The notes beneath the pieces were generated by a model that worked only from the letters and a program-made list of their open reading frames with translations, made no database searches and was not told where the DNA came from. The position numbers were made by a program, and so were the translations under genes. 64,000 bases of DNA from Fimenecus sp052298855 (GTDB lineage Bacteria > Bacillota > Clostridia > Oscillospirales > Acutalibacteraceae). Below, in pieces: positions 1-6,213 of this stretch. The stretch is taken from the NCBI GenBank assembly GCA_052298855.1, contig DAVZXP010000004.1, forward strand, positions 1-64,000, given 5' to 3'. Each line of letters starts with the position of its first letter. Within the stretch, counting starts at the first letter, position 1.

Positions 1-50
1 TCTCCAAGTTGTTTTATTTTGGTGACAAGAAATCCGCCATTTGTTTTCAT
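1..50 (-). CDS. MarR-family transcriptional regulator, N-terminal 16 residues (runs off the left edge)
   Basis: Only the first codons are in the window. They read M-K-T-N-G-G-F-L-V-T-K-I-K-Q-L-G, the opening typical of clostridial MarR-family winged-helix regulators, in which a 'NGGFLVTKI' stretch precedes helix 1. The ATG is preceded by AGGAG seven bases upstream. The promoter immediately upstream is embedded in a long perfect inverted repeat (separate entry), so autoregulation is likely. The ligand and the regulated genes cannot be judged from this fragment. Confidence 0.6.
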   Translation of the reverse strand, partial: MKTNGGFLVTKIKQLG

Positions 51-56
51 GCAAAT

Positions 57-108
57 GCTCCTATATAGTAGTTTATTAAATTATACTATATAGGAGCTTT
101 ATTGTCAA
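57..108 (-). promoter_or_regulatory. Promoter with 14-bp palindromic operator for the MarR gene
   Basis: On the minus strand TTGACA (plus 103-108), a 17-bp spacer and TATAAT (plus 80-85) form a consensus promoter. A perfect 14-bp inverted repeat, GCTCCTATATAGTA at 57-70 and its complement at 84-97, overlaps the spacer and -10 on one side and the ribosome-binding site on the other. A dimeric repressor bound here would block both polymerase and ribosome loading, consistent with a self-controlled MarR protein. Confidence 0.7.
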
Positions 109-231
109 CAGTGTGTATGCCTGAATAGAGGTAAATTTCGTTTTTTCCTTCTTTTTAAAAGCATTAGACCCCATGTCTTTTTGCCAAAGGGCAAAACAGA
201 CGGAGCAAGTGCAGATGACGGAAGCAGTTAT

Positions 232-297
232 TTACTGTAAATAATAATGCGGATTTAGAGTTTCTTTATACACCTCAGTGTAAGGTCCGCAAGTTAG
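232..297. repeat. Dispersed repeat, copy A (partial)
   Basis: The sequence from TACTGTAAATAA through CACCTCAGTGTAAGG matches 3068-3116 with only small indels. A weaker similarity continues to about 345 (TTTGAGAGAC, then GGGCTTAA), paralleling the TGAGAGAC and GGCTTAAA segments of copies B and C. It is the leftmost of three related copies bounding accessory modules in the first 16 kb. Confidence 0.55.
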
Positions 298-442
298 TAA
301 AAAATTTGAGAGACATTTCAAAAAATAATGAGGGCTTAAAGTAATAAAACTTTAAAGATAGATGTTTATTCATTTGAATAAATTCTTGAAAATGCGGGAT
401 AATTATGGTATAATTAAACCACAACATAAAGGAGTTGATTTT

Positions 443-703
443 ATGCCACAGATTATTCCTATCAGAGATTTAAAAAACACGAGTGAAATATCCGCTATGT
501 GCCATAGCAGTAATGAACCTGTTTTTATAACTAAAAACGGTTATGGCGATATGGTTGTTATGAGTATGGAAACATATGAGAAAAATATGTTTGTTCATGA
601 TGTAGAGAAAAAGTTAGCCCAAGCCGAGGAGGCAATAAGCAAGGGAGAAGTCAGAGATGCAAGAAAAGCACTTTCTGATTTAAGAAAACAATATGAACTA
701 TAA
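443..703 (+). CDS. Type II antitoxin, Phd/YefM family
   Basis: An 86-residue protein opening MPQIIPIRDLKNTSEIS, the classical Phd/YefM DNA-binding N-terminus. A 'PVFITKNGYGDMVVMS' core and an acidic, helical C-terminus that would neutralise the toxin follow. The ATG at 443 is preferred over the in-frame upstream ATG at 362 because AAAGGAG lies about nine bases before it and family similarity starts there. It overlaps the start of the toxin reading frame by 11 bases, the usual antitoxin-first arrangement. The partner is frameshifted, so this may be an orphan antitoxin that still represses its own promoter. Confidence 0.85.
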   Translation: MPQIIPIRDLKNTSEISAMCHSSNEPVFITKNGYGDMVVMSMETYEKNMFVHDVEKKLAQAEEAISKGEVRDARKALSDLRKQYEL

Positions 704-1003
704 TCTTGTAATAACTAAATCGGCGGAAAAAGATTTAGCAGATATATTACAATATATATCAAAAGATTTGTCTGCTCCAAAGGCGGCAAATGATTTGTTG
801 GATGATATATTAAAATGTTATGATAATATTTCGTCGAATCCTTTGATGTATGCGCTTTGTGATAATGATAGACTGAAAAGTAAGAATACAGAAAAGCAGT
901 TATAAAAAATTATATAATGTTTTATCGTGTTGATGAAGAAAAACAAATAATTTATATTATGCGTTTTATTTATGGCAGAAGAGATTATATAAATTTGCTT
1001 TAA
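693..1003 (+). pseudogene. ParE/RelE-type toxin, frameshifted
   Basis: The first frame, starting ATG 693, encodes a ParE/RelE-like N-terminus (NYNLVITKSAEKDLADILQYI) and runs into a stop at 903-905. The conserved C-terminal part continues in another frame: from about 884 it reads EYRKAVIKNYIMFYRVDEEK, then IIYIMRFIYGRRDYINLL, ending at TAA 1001-1003. One missing base near 880-886 (AGTAAGAAT for AGTAAAGAAT) explains the break. Rejoined, the protein would be about 102 residues, normal for the family. As written the toxin lacks its catalytic C-terminal strands, so it is probably inactive, unless the base is a sequencing error. Confidence 0.8.
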
Positions 1004-1101
1004 TTTAATAAGTTTTGATAAATAATTCTATTTTCGAAATTGTGATTTTGAATAGAAAATGGTACAATTCAAATAAATTGGGATTTGGTGGTGAAAAATA
1101 T

Positions 1102-1662
1102 ATGATAAGCATTAAGAAGAAGCCATACTATAAAACAACTATTGAATCGGTAATTGGGGAAATCACGCTTGGAAGTGATGGTGAAAACTTAGTTGGTTTA
1201 TGGACAGATGGTCAAAGGTACTTTGGTGACACTGTGCCAAATGAAATGTTGCCAAATGACAATTTGAATATATTTGCTATCACGAAAGATTGGTTGAACA
1301 GATATTTTGAAGGGAAAAAGCCTCAAATTTCGGAGCTTCCATTAGCTCCTATTGGCGGAGAGTTTCGCCAAACTGTGTGGAAAATGCTGACAGAAATTCC
1401 TTATGGGAAAGTAATCACATACGGAGAGCTTGCTCAAAAAATCGCCAAGCAACGAGGAATTGAAAGAATGTCTGCCCAAGCTGTTGGCGGAGCAGTAGGG
1501 CACAATCCGATCTCCATCATTATCCCCTGTCACAGAGTTGTTGGGGCAAACGGCAATCTTACTGGGTTCTCTGGTGGCATTCAAATGAAACTGCAACTTT
1601 TACAACACGAAGGAGTTGATATAAACCGGTTTTATATTCCCACAAAAGGGACAGCACTATAA
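1102..1662 (+). CDS. ogt: Methylated-DNA--[protein]-cysteine S-methyltransferase
   Basis: This suicide repair protein takes methyl groups from O6-methylguanine onto its own cysteine. Its 186 residues contain the hallmark PCHRVV active site (Cys143), the upstream helix-turn-helix region (IPYGKVITYGELA) and the GFSGG loop after the active site. The start at 1102 (MISIKKKPYY) is chosen over the ATA-rich 5' extension because GGTGGTG precedes it and family length fits. It stands alone between toxin-antitoxin remnants and a nitrilase, and could be cargo of a mobile module. Confidence 0.92.
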   Translation: MISIKKKPYYKTTIESVIGEITLGSDGENLVGLWTDGQRYFGDTVPNEMLPNDNLNIFAITKDWLNRYFEGKKPQISELPLAPIGGEFRQTVWKMLTEIPYGKVITYGELAQKIAKQRGIERMSAQAVGGAVGHNPISIIIPCHRVVGANGNLTGFSGGIQMKLQLLQHEGVDINRFYIPTKGTAL

Positions 1663-1937
1663 TCTGAAAAATAATGAATTCAAACATTTGAAAATTCCGG
1701 TTATCGAAAAAATTTTCTTAAAAAACAACATGATATCGTCACATTTGAACTACTTGAAAACTTCAAGTGATTCGAATGTAAGAAGCTTTTATCTGTTAAT
1801 TCCTCCGAATTCGGGGGAATTAAAATTTATAAGTTTTACAAAACAGTTTCGATTTCCTATCGGATTTTTCATGTTAATGAGACAATAATTATTTTTACAC
1901 AAACCAGCTTATTTGTGGTAGAATAAAACCACAGATA

Positions 1938-2034
1938 ATGTCCATTAAAGAATATAACAATACTGCAGAATTGCTTTCAAGTGTTGTTCCTATAAGTAGA
2001 ATTAAGTATATAGTAAGGATAAAGTATTATGTCT
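1938..2034 (+). pseudogene. N-terminal relic of a second Phd-type antitoxin
   Basis: ATG 1938 opens a 31-codon frame, MSIKEYNNTAELLSSVVPIS then RIK, which closely resembles the first 20 residues of clostridial Phd-like antitoxins. It then diverges into an AT-rich tail and stops at 2034, just inside the nitrilase start. The rest of the antitoxin and any toxin are missing, so the nitrilase module seems to have replaced them. The identification rests on a short match and is tentative. Confidence 0.4.
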
Positions 2035-2913
2035 AATGTGAAAATTGCGATTGTTCAAGAAAAACAAATTATAAACAATTTGGACATTTCTTTAAAAGTA
2101 GGATTAAAAAAATGCGAAGAAGCCAAAGCATTAGGAGCAGATTTGGTTCTATTCCCAGAAATGTGGAGTATTGGATATCAACCGCCATTTGAATCTGCAT
2201 GGGATAATCCCAATGAAACGGGTCATGATAACGAAATTGAAAAATGGAATAGTTTGGCAATTAAAGATAATTCAAAATATATTTGTGAGTTTAAAAAACA
2301 TGCTAAAAAATTGAAAATAGCAATAGCGATAACATATTTAAAAAAATCAAAAGGGAAACCAGAAAATGCTGTTTCAATTATTGATAGTAATGGTAAAATT
2401 ATTTTGAATTATTCAAAAGTTCATACATGCTCTTTTTCTATGGAAAGCTTTCTTAATGCAGGATCAGAATTTAAAGTTGCAGAATTAAACATAGATAAAA
2501 CGACATTAAAAGTTGGTGCAATGATTTGTTTTGATAGAGAATTCCCAGAAAGTGCAAGGACATTGGCATTAAAAGGGGCAGACATAATACTAATTCCAAA
2601 TTGTTGTTCTATAGATGAAAATAGAAAGTCCCAACTAAGGACAAGGGCTTTTGAAAACATGATTCCAATGATAATGGCTAACTATGCAGGAGAGAATCTA
2701 GGTCATTCATTGGCCTTTGATGGTATGGCATATTCAGAAGAAGGACATTATAGAGATATGCTTATATGTGAATTAGGTACTGATAATAATCTTGCGATAG
2801 TTAACATCAATTTGCAAGTCTTAAAGCAGTATCAAGAAAGAGAAGTCTGGGGTAATAAATATAGGAAACCTGAGACTTATATAATGGAGGAACGAATTAT
2901 TAAAAATGAATAG
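2029..2913 (+). CDS. Carbon-nitrogen hydrolase (nitrilase superfamily)
   Basis: A 294-residue cytosolic amidase or nitrilase-type enzyme. The triad is visible: Glu44 in LFPEMW, Lys130 in NYSKVH, and Cys167 in GAMICFDREFPES. Family members hydrolyse amides, carbamoyl groups or nitriles through a cysteine thioester. The closest look is to the N-carbamoyl-putrescine/omega-amidase branch, but the substrate cannot be set from sequence. The ATG at 2029 overlaps the end of the Phd relic. Low GC and lack of pathway neighbours suggest transfer. A 40-codon frame overlaps its stop codon. Confidence 0.85.
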   Translation: MSNVKIAIVQEKQIINNLDISLKVGLKKCEEAKALGADLVLFPEMWSIGYQPPFESAWDNPNETGHDNEIEKWNSLAIKDNSKYICEFKKHAKKLKIAIAITYLKKSKGKPENAVSIIDSNGKIILNYSKVHTCSFSMESFLNAGSEFKVAELNIDKTTLKVGAMICFDREFPESARTLALKGADIILIPNCCSIDENRKSQLRTRAFENMIPMIMANYAGENLGHSLAFDGMAYSEEGHYRDMLICELGTDNNLAIVNINLQVLKQYQEREVWGNKYRKPETYIMEERIIKNE

Positions 2914-3028
2914 CATGGTTGCAAAAATAGTTCAAAATATATCTTATGATATCATGTCAAAAAATATTTCTGACATGTTAAAATTTAACATAGTGCCAGA
3001 ACAAACAATATTAAATCCGATTGAATAA
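2906..3028 (+). CDS. Small unrecognised ORF coupled to the nitrilase stop (possible gene stump)
   Basis: ATG 2906 overlaps the nitrilase stop (ATGAATAG) and opens a 40-codon frame, MNSMVAKIVQNISYDIM and on, ending at TAA 3026-3028. The GGAGG at 2886-2890 is about 15 bases upstream, rather far. The coupling suggests it was the start of a second operon gene cut short where the dispersed repeat begins at about 3068. I recognise no family. Confidence 0.3.
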   Translation: MNSMVAKIVQNISYDIMSKNISDMLKFNIVPEQTILNPIE

Positions 3029-3067
3029 TGACCTTTTATATTCTTAGTCATCAAATGATACACTACC

Positions 3068-3246
3068 CTACTGTAAATAATGCGGATTTAGAGTTTATTG
3101 ACACCTCAGTGTAAGGGTTGCAATTCCTCATACGAATTTGCTATATTGAGAAAAAATAAAATTCTGAGAGATTTTTGAGAGACGCAAAGTTTGAAAAATG
3201 GCTTAAATAGTCGGTTTTGAAAAAAGATTGCGAGGCTCTGACTCCG
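3068..3246. repeat. Dispersed repeat, copy B (runs into tRNA-Gln)
   Basis: The left part (3068-3118) matches copy A. The right part, from about 3142 to 3246, matches copy C at 16117-16222 almost base for base: an ATTCTGAGAGATTTT block, then GAGAGACGCAAAGT, GAAAAATGGCTTAAATAG and CTCTGACTCCGT, with about four differences in 105 positions. The two copies are in direct orientation about 13 kb apart. The repeated GAGAGA elements could be recombinase arm sites, but that is inference. Confidence 0.75.
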
Positions 3247-3279
3247 TCATTTAAGGTTCGAATCCTTATACCTCTGCCA
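3236..3279 (+). pseudogene. tRNA-Gln(CUG), 3' half only
   Basis: CTCTGAC is an anticodon loop with CTG anticodon. A perfect T arm follows (TAAGG-TTCGAAT-CCTTA), then a seven-base acceptor strand TACCTCT, a discriminator G and an encoded CCA ending at 3279, with a terminator just after. The 5' half (acceptor, D arm and 5' anticodon strand) is absent: upstream is repeat sequence, with no AGAGGTA acceptor partner. This is the footprint expected at the far end of an element that integrated into the 3' half of a tRNA-Gln gene. Confidence 0.75.
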
Positions 3280-3280
3280 C

Positions 3281-3312
3281 AAAAAAGAGCTGAAAATTCA
3301 GCTCTTTTTTTA
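3281..3312 (+). terminator. Rho-independent terminator behind the tRNA fragment
   Basis: AGAGCTGAA-AA-TTCAGCTCT (3286-3305) is a perfect stem, followed by a T run. It is a normal tRNA terminator, supporting the view that the downstream side of a real tRNA gene lies here. Confidence 0.85.
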
Positions 3313-3589
3313 TTTATTTTCCCCTATTTTTGCTTGTGTTTATGATATTGATATTTTTAGAATTTTGTGATATATTGAGTATGTTAATTATCAAGAAATC
3401 AGCGAACATACTTTTTTGATAATTACTCCGACAACCGTAGATAGTAATAGTTGCATTGAATGGTGTTTATTATTTATTGTTCGTATTAATTACCCCAAAG
3501 GACTTAAAAAAGCTCCTCGGTAAGCGGTTATTCTAATGCATTATTATGTTGTGTATTTTCACTTCGTTCTACGGAGAAAGGAGCAGACT

Positions 3590-3790
3590 ATGGCAAATAA
3601 GAAAAAAGGTGTATCATCGAAAACGCATACACAAAAGCAGTTGGATGATTATGCTAACCAACACAATCCAAACAACAAAGCCTACAAAGCAAATCAGGCA
3701 AATATAGCAAAGTCTAAAAAGCACAACAAAGACTATATTGACAATGTCGCTGATTTAGAATGGTTTTGTTATGGTTGGTGTGATGATTAA
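3590..3790 (+). CDS. Small basic hypothetical protein
   Basis: A 66-residue, Lys/Asn/Gln-rich soluble protein starting MANKKKGVSSKTHTQKQLDDY and ending in an aromatic, acidic tail (EWFCYGWCDD). ATG 3590 has AAAGGAG seven bases before it, far better than the in-frame codons from 3536. I recall similar small proteins in clostridial mobile elements but know no function. It is monocistronic, with a terminator about 40 bases after its stop. Confidence 0.6.
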   Translation: MANKKKGVSSKTHTQKQLDDYANQHNPNNKAYKANQANIAKSKKHNKDYIDNVADLEWFCYGWCDD

Positions 3791-3827
3791 TTCATAGTCT
3801 TACATTAAAAAGAATATCAATTCTTTT

Positions 3828-3858
3828 GGCACCGTGATTTTTCACGGTGCCTTTCTTG
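3828..3858 (+). terminator. Rho-independent terminator after the 66-residue ORF
   Basis: GGCACCGTG (3828-3836) pairs with CACGGTGCC (3843-3851) and is followed by TTTCTTGTTTT. Confidence 0.85.
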
Positions 3859-4015
3859 TTTTCTGCCTTTTATATTGTTTATCCATCAAAAATGCAAGGA
3901 CTAACCAATCATAACAAATTCCGGGGCTTTATTTTTTCTTAACAGTAATCAATGAGGTCTTTTTCCCGTTTTTATTTCTACTGTGCTATTCTGTTAGCGT
4001 AAGGAGGGATTAAAT

Positions 4016-4210
4016 ATGTCAGCCATATTTAAAGCTATACACGAATTTGATAAGCGCATTGAAGCACACGCGGAGCATTTTGCATTTAAGCACCCGTATC
4101 TGTCCTTTTTTGCGTTATTTATCGGTATGCCGATTTGTGTTCTTGCTGCCGTGTTTTTCTTCACAGTAATTATTACGGTTCCTATTGCTTTGATTTTCGG
4201 ATGGCTGTAA
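4016..4210 (+). CDS. Small membrane protein preceding the kdp operon
   Basis: A 64-residue protein with an amphipathic, charged N-terminus (residues 1-26) and one long or two short hydrophobic segments (about 29-64). AAGGAGG lies eight bases before the ATG. It sits 90 bp upstream of kdpF in the same orientation, and its upstream region has a weak version of the two-box motif shared by the kdp and ktrB promoters. A role as an accessory to potassium transport is therefore possible. I do not recognise the family. Confidence 0.6.
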   Translation: MSAIFKAIHEFDKRIEAHAEHFAFKHPYLSFFALFIGMPICVLAAVFFFTVIITVPIALIFGWL

Positions 4211-4222
4211 GCGCCTTAATAT

Positions 4223-4279
4223 AATCTTAATACGCTGTAAATTCTGCTAATCCCGATTTAATTTTTATGCTGTTAAAAT
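4223..4279 (+). promoter_or_regulatory. kdp operon promoter region with putative KdpE boxes
   Basis: Box 1 AATCTTAATA (4223-4232) and box 2 CCGATTTAAT (4253-4262) lie upstream of a TAAAAT -10 (4274-4279). No -35 consensus is seen, which suits an activator-dependent promoter. The same two boxes, 30 bp apart start to start, occur before ktrB, making KdpE the obvious candidate regulator. Confidence 0.6.
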
Positions 4280-4300
4280 ATCAGGCAAGGAGGTAAGACT

Positions 4301-4393
4301 ATGAATATTATAATCGGATTTATCGGTCTTTGTGCTGCGGCACTGCTAATCTATTATGTTTATATACTTATGAAAGGGGATGAACAAAAATGA
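4301..4393 (+). CDS. kdpF: KdpF, small stabilising subunit of the Kdp K+ ATPase
   Basis: A 30-residue peptide, MNIIIGFIGLCAAALLIYYV then YILMKGDEQK: one transmembrane helix and a short charged tail, the KdpF pattern. CAAGGAGG precedes the ATG by seven bases. Its stop overlaps the kdpA start (ATGA at 4390-4393), so the two are translationally coupled. KdpF binds KdpA in the membrane and stabilises the KdpFABC complex. Confidence 0.85.
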   Translation: MNIIIGFIGLCAAALLIYYVYILMKGDEQK

Positions 4394-6201
4394 GTGCGGT
4401 AATACAATACATACTCTATCTTGCCGTTCTTGTTGTCCTTGCGATTCCGCTGGGGGCATATATCAAAAAAGTAATGAACGGCGAAAAAACCTTTTTATCA
4501 AAAATCCTTACACCCTGCGAAAACGCAGTATATAAGGTAATGAGAGTCAACAAAGAGGAACAAATGAACTGGAAAAAGTATGCGGCTTCCGTTCTTATTT
4601 TTTCCGGCATCGGGCTTGTGTTCTTGTTTTTACTTCAGCTTTTACAGGGTGTTTTGCCCGGAAATCCACAGGGGTTGCCGGGAGTTAAATGGGATTTGTC
4701 CTTTAATACCGCTGTCAGTTTTATAACGAATACAAACTGGCAGGCGTACAGCGGCGAATCCACATTAAGCTATTTGACACAGGCGCTCGGACTTACCGTA
4801 CAGAACTTTGTTTCAGCTGCAACAGGTATTGCTGTGCTATTCGCCCTGATACGAGGATTTATAAAAGTCAAAGCAGATGGATTAGGCAGCTTTTGGGTGG
4901 ATATAACGAGAATCGTCATTCATATTTTGATTCCGCTTAATCTTATCATCTCACTTTGTCTTGTAGGCGGCGTGATTCAAAACCTTAAAGGAGCTGAAAC
5001 CGTATCGCTCATTGAACCGATTGCGGTAAGCGCAGACGGCGAAATCCTTGAAAACGCCGAAATTGACCTTGATACAAATACCGTAACAGTTGACGGCAAA
5101 AAAATAGAGGACGCCGAAATTGTTACCGAACAGTTTGTACCTATGGGTCCTGCGGCAAGTCAGGTCGCCATTAAACAATCCGGTACAAACGGCGGCGGTT
5201 ATATGGGCGTTAACTCCGCTCATCCGCTTGAAAACCCGAACGCCTTTACAAATTTGATTGAAATGCTTTCAATTTTGCTTATTCCTGCGGCGCTGTGTTT
5301 CACCTTTGGAAAGGCAGTAAAGAATAAAAAGCAAGGCGTTGCAATCTTTATGGCGATGTTTATATGCCTTGTGCTGGCACTTGGAACGATTGCCGTCAGC
5401 GAACAGCTTGCAACTCCACAGCTTGCTCAGGACGGGAATGTCAACATTTCTATGACCGATCAGGCGGGCGGCAATATGGAGGGCAAGGAAACCCGATTCG
5501 GTATTGCAACATCCTCTACTTGGGCGGCATTTACAACGGCAGCTTCCAACGGTTCTGTAAACTCGATGCACGACAGCTATACACCACTCGGTGGTATGGT
5601 TACAATGCTTCTGATGCAATTAGGCGAGGTTATTTTCGGCGGCGTTGGCTGTGGTCTTTACGGTATGCTTGCTTTTGCCATTTTAACGGTATTTATAGCC
5701 GGACTTATGGTAGGCAGGACGCCGGAGTTTTTAGGTAAGAAAATTGAGCCGTATGAAATGAAATGGTCTGTTCTCGTATGCCTTGCAACACCGATTGCCA
5801 TTCTTATCGGAAGCGGTATTGCGGCTGTCGTTCCGAGCGTGGCGGGCAGTCTCAACAACGGCGGAGCGCACGGCTTTTCGGAATTACTCTATACTTATTC
5901 TTCCTGCGGCGCTAATAATGGCTCTGCCTTTGCGGGCTTTAATGCAAACACCGTATTTTTGAATGTTTCGCTCGGACTTGTAATGCTGTTTGCCCGTTTT
6001 CTGCCTATCATCGGAACGCTGGCGATTGCGGGAAGTCTTGCAGGAAAAAAGAAGATTGCAACAAGTGCAGGTACACTTTCCACCACAAACGGTATGTTTG
6101 TATTCTTACTGATTTTTATTGTTTTGCTTGTTGGTGCGCTCAGCTTTTTCCCAGCACTGGCGCTGGGACCGATAGCAGAATTTTTCCAAAGTATTGTGTA
6201 A
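4390..6201 (+). CDS. kdpA: KdpA, potassium-channel-like subunit of the Kdp ATPase
   Basis: The K+-selecting membrane subunit of KdpFABC. At 603 residues it is about 45 longer than usual. Family landmarks include GTNGGGYMGVNSAHP, with the second selectivity-filter region, and several later pore motifs (SSTWAAFTTAASNGSVN; SCGANNGSAFAGF). The extra length is an acidic, internally repetitive insert at about residues 203-246, where 'DGEILENAEI' is echoed by 'DGKKIEDAEI'. It lies in the loop just before the conserved VPMGPAASQ segment, predicted outside the membrane. The gene is followed 12 bp later by kdpB. Confidence 0.96.
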   Translation: MSAVIQYILYLAVLVVLAIPLGAYIKKVMNGEKTFLSKILTPCENAVYKVMRVNKEEQMNWKKYAASVLIFSGIGLVFLFLLQLLQGVLPGNPQGLPGVKWDLSFNTAVSFITNTNWQAYSGESTLSYLTQALGLTVQNFVSAATGIAVLFALIRGFIKVKADGLGSFWVDITRIVIHILIPLNLIISLCLVGGVIQNLKGAETVSLIEPIAVSADGEILENAEIDLDTNTVTVDGKKIEDAEIVTEQFVPMGPAASQVAIKQSGTNGGGYMGVNSAHPLENPNAFTNLIEMLSILLIPAALCFTFGKAVKNKKQGVAIFMAMFICLVLALGTIAVSEQLATPQLAQDGNVNISMTDQAGGNMEGKETRFGIATSSTWAAFTTAASNGSVNSMHDSYTPLGGMVTMLLMQLGEVIFGGVGCGLYGMLAFAILTVFIAGLMVGRTPEFLGKKIEPYEMKWSVLVCLATPIAILIGSGIAAVVPSVAGSLNNGGAHGFSELLYTYSSCGANNGSAFAGFNANTVFLNVSLGLVMLFARFLPIIGTLAIAGSLAGKKKIATSAGTLSTTNGMFVFLLIFIVLLVGALSFFPALALGPIAEFFQSIV

Positions 6202-6213
6202 GGAGGTAGCGCT

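Larger units (their letters stand above)
51..442. other. Gene-poor gap between the MarR regulator and the toxin-antitoxin remnant
   Basis: This 390-bp AT-rich gap holds the MarR promoter (57-108), a short hairpin around 173-191, and the first copy of the dispersed repeat (about 232-297). I see no convincing gene. A short frame ending near 240 could be the tail of a lost protein, but it matches nothing I recognise. Confidence 0.5.
3029..3589. other. Gap containing repeat copy B and the tRNA-Gln 3' fragment
   Basis: This 560-bp interval carries repeat copy B (3068-3246), the 3' half of a tRNA-Gln(CUG) (3236-3279), and a rho-independent terminator (3281-3312). From 3313 to 3589 it is AT-rich and I see no gene; the next coding sequence starts at 3590. 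Confidence 0.6.

Noticed and set aside
1688..1888. A 66-codon frame after the alkyltransferase gene
   Set aside because: There is no ribosome-binding site or recognisable motif, and it lies in AT-rich relic DNA. A chance frame is likelier.
3860..4300. A c-di-AMP (ydaO-type) riboswitch before the potassium genes
   Set aside because: Such leaders are common before ktr/kdp genes in Firmicutes, but I could not find the conserved core in the leaders here. The regions are too short and AT-rich.
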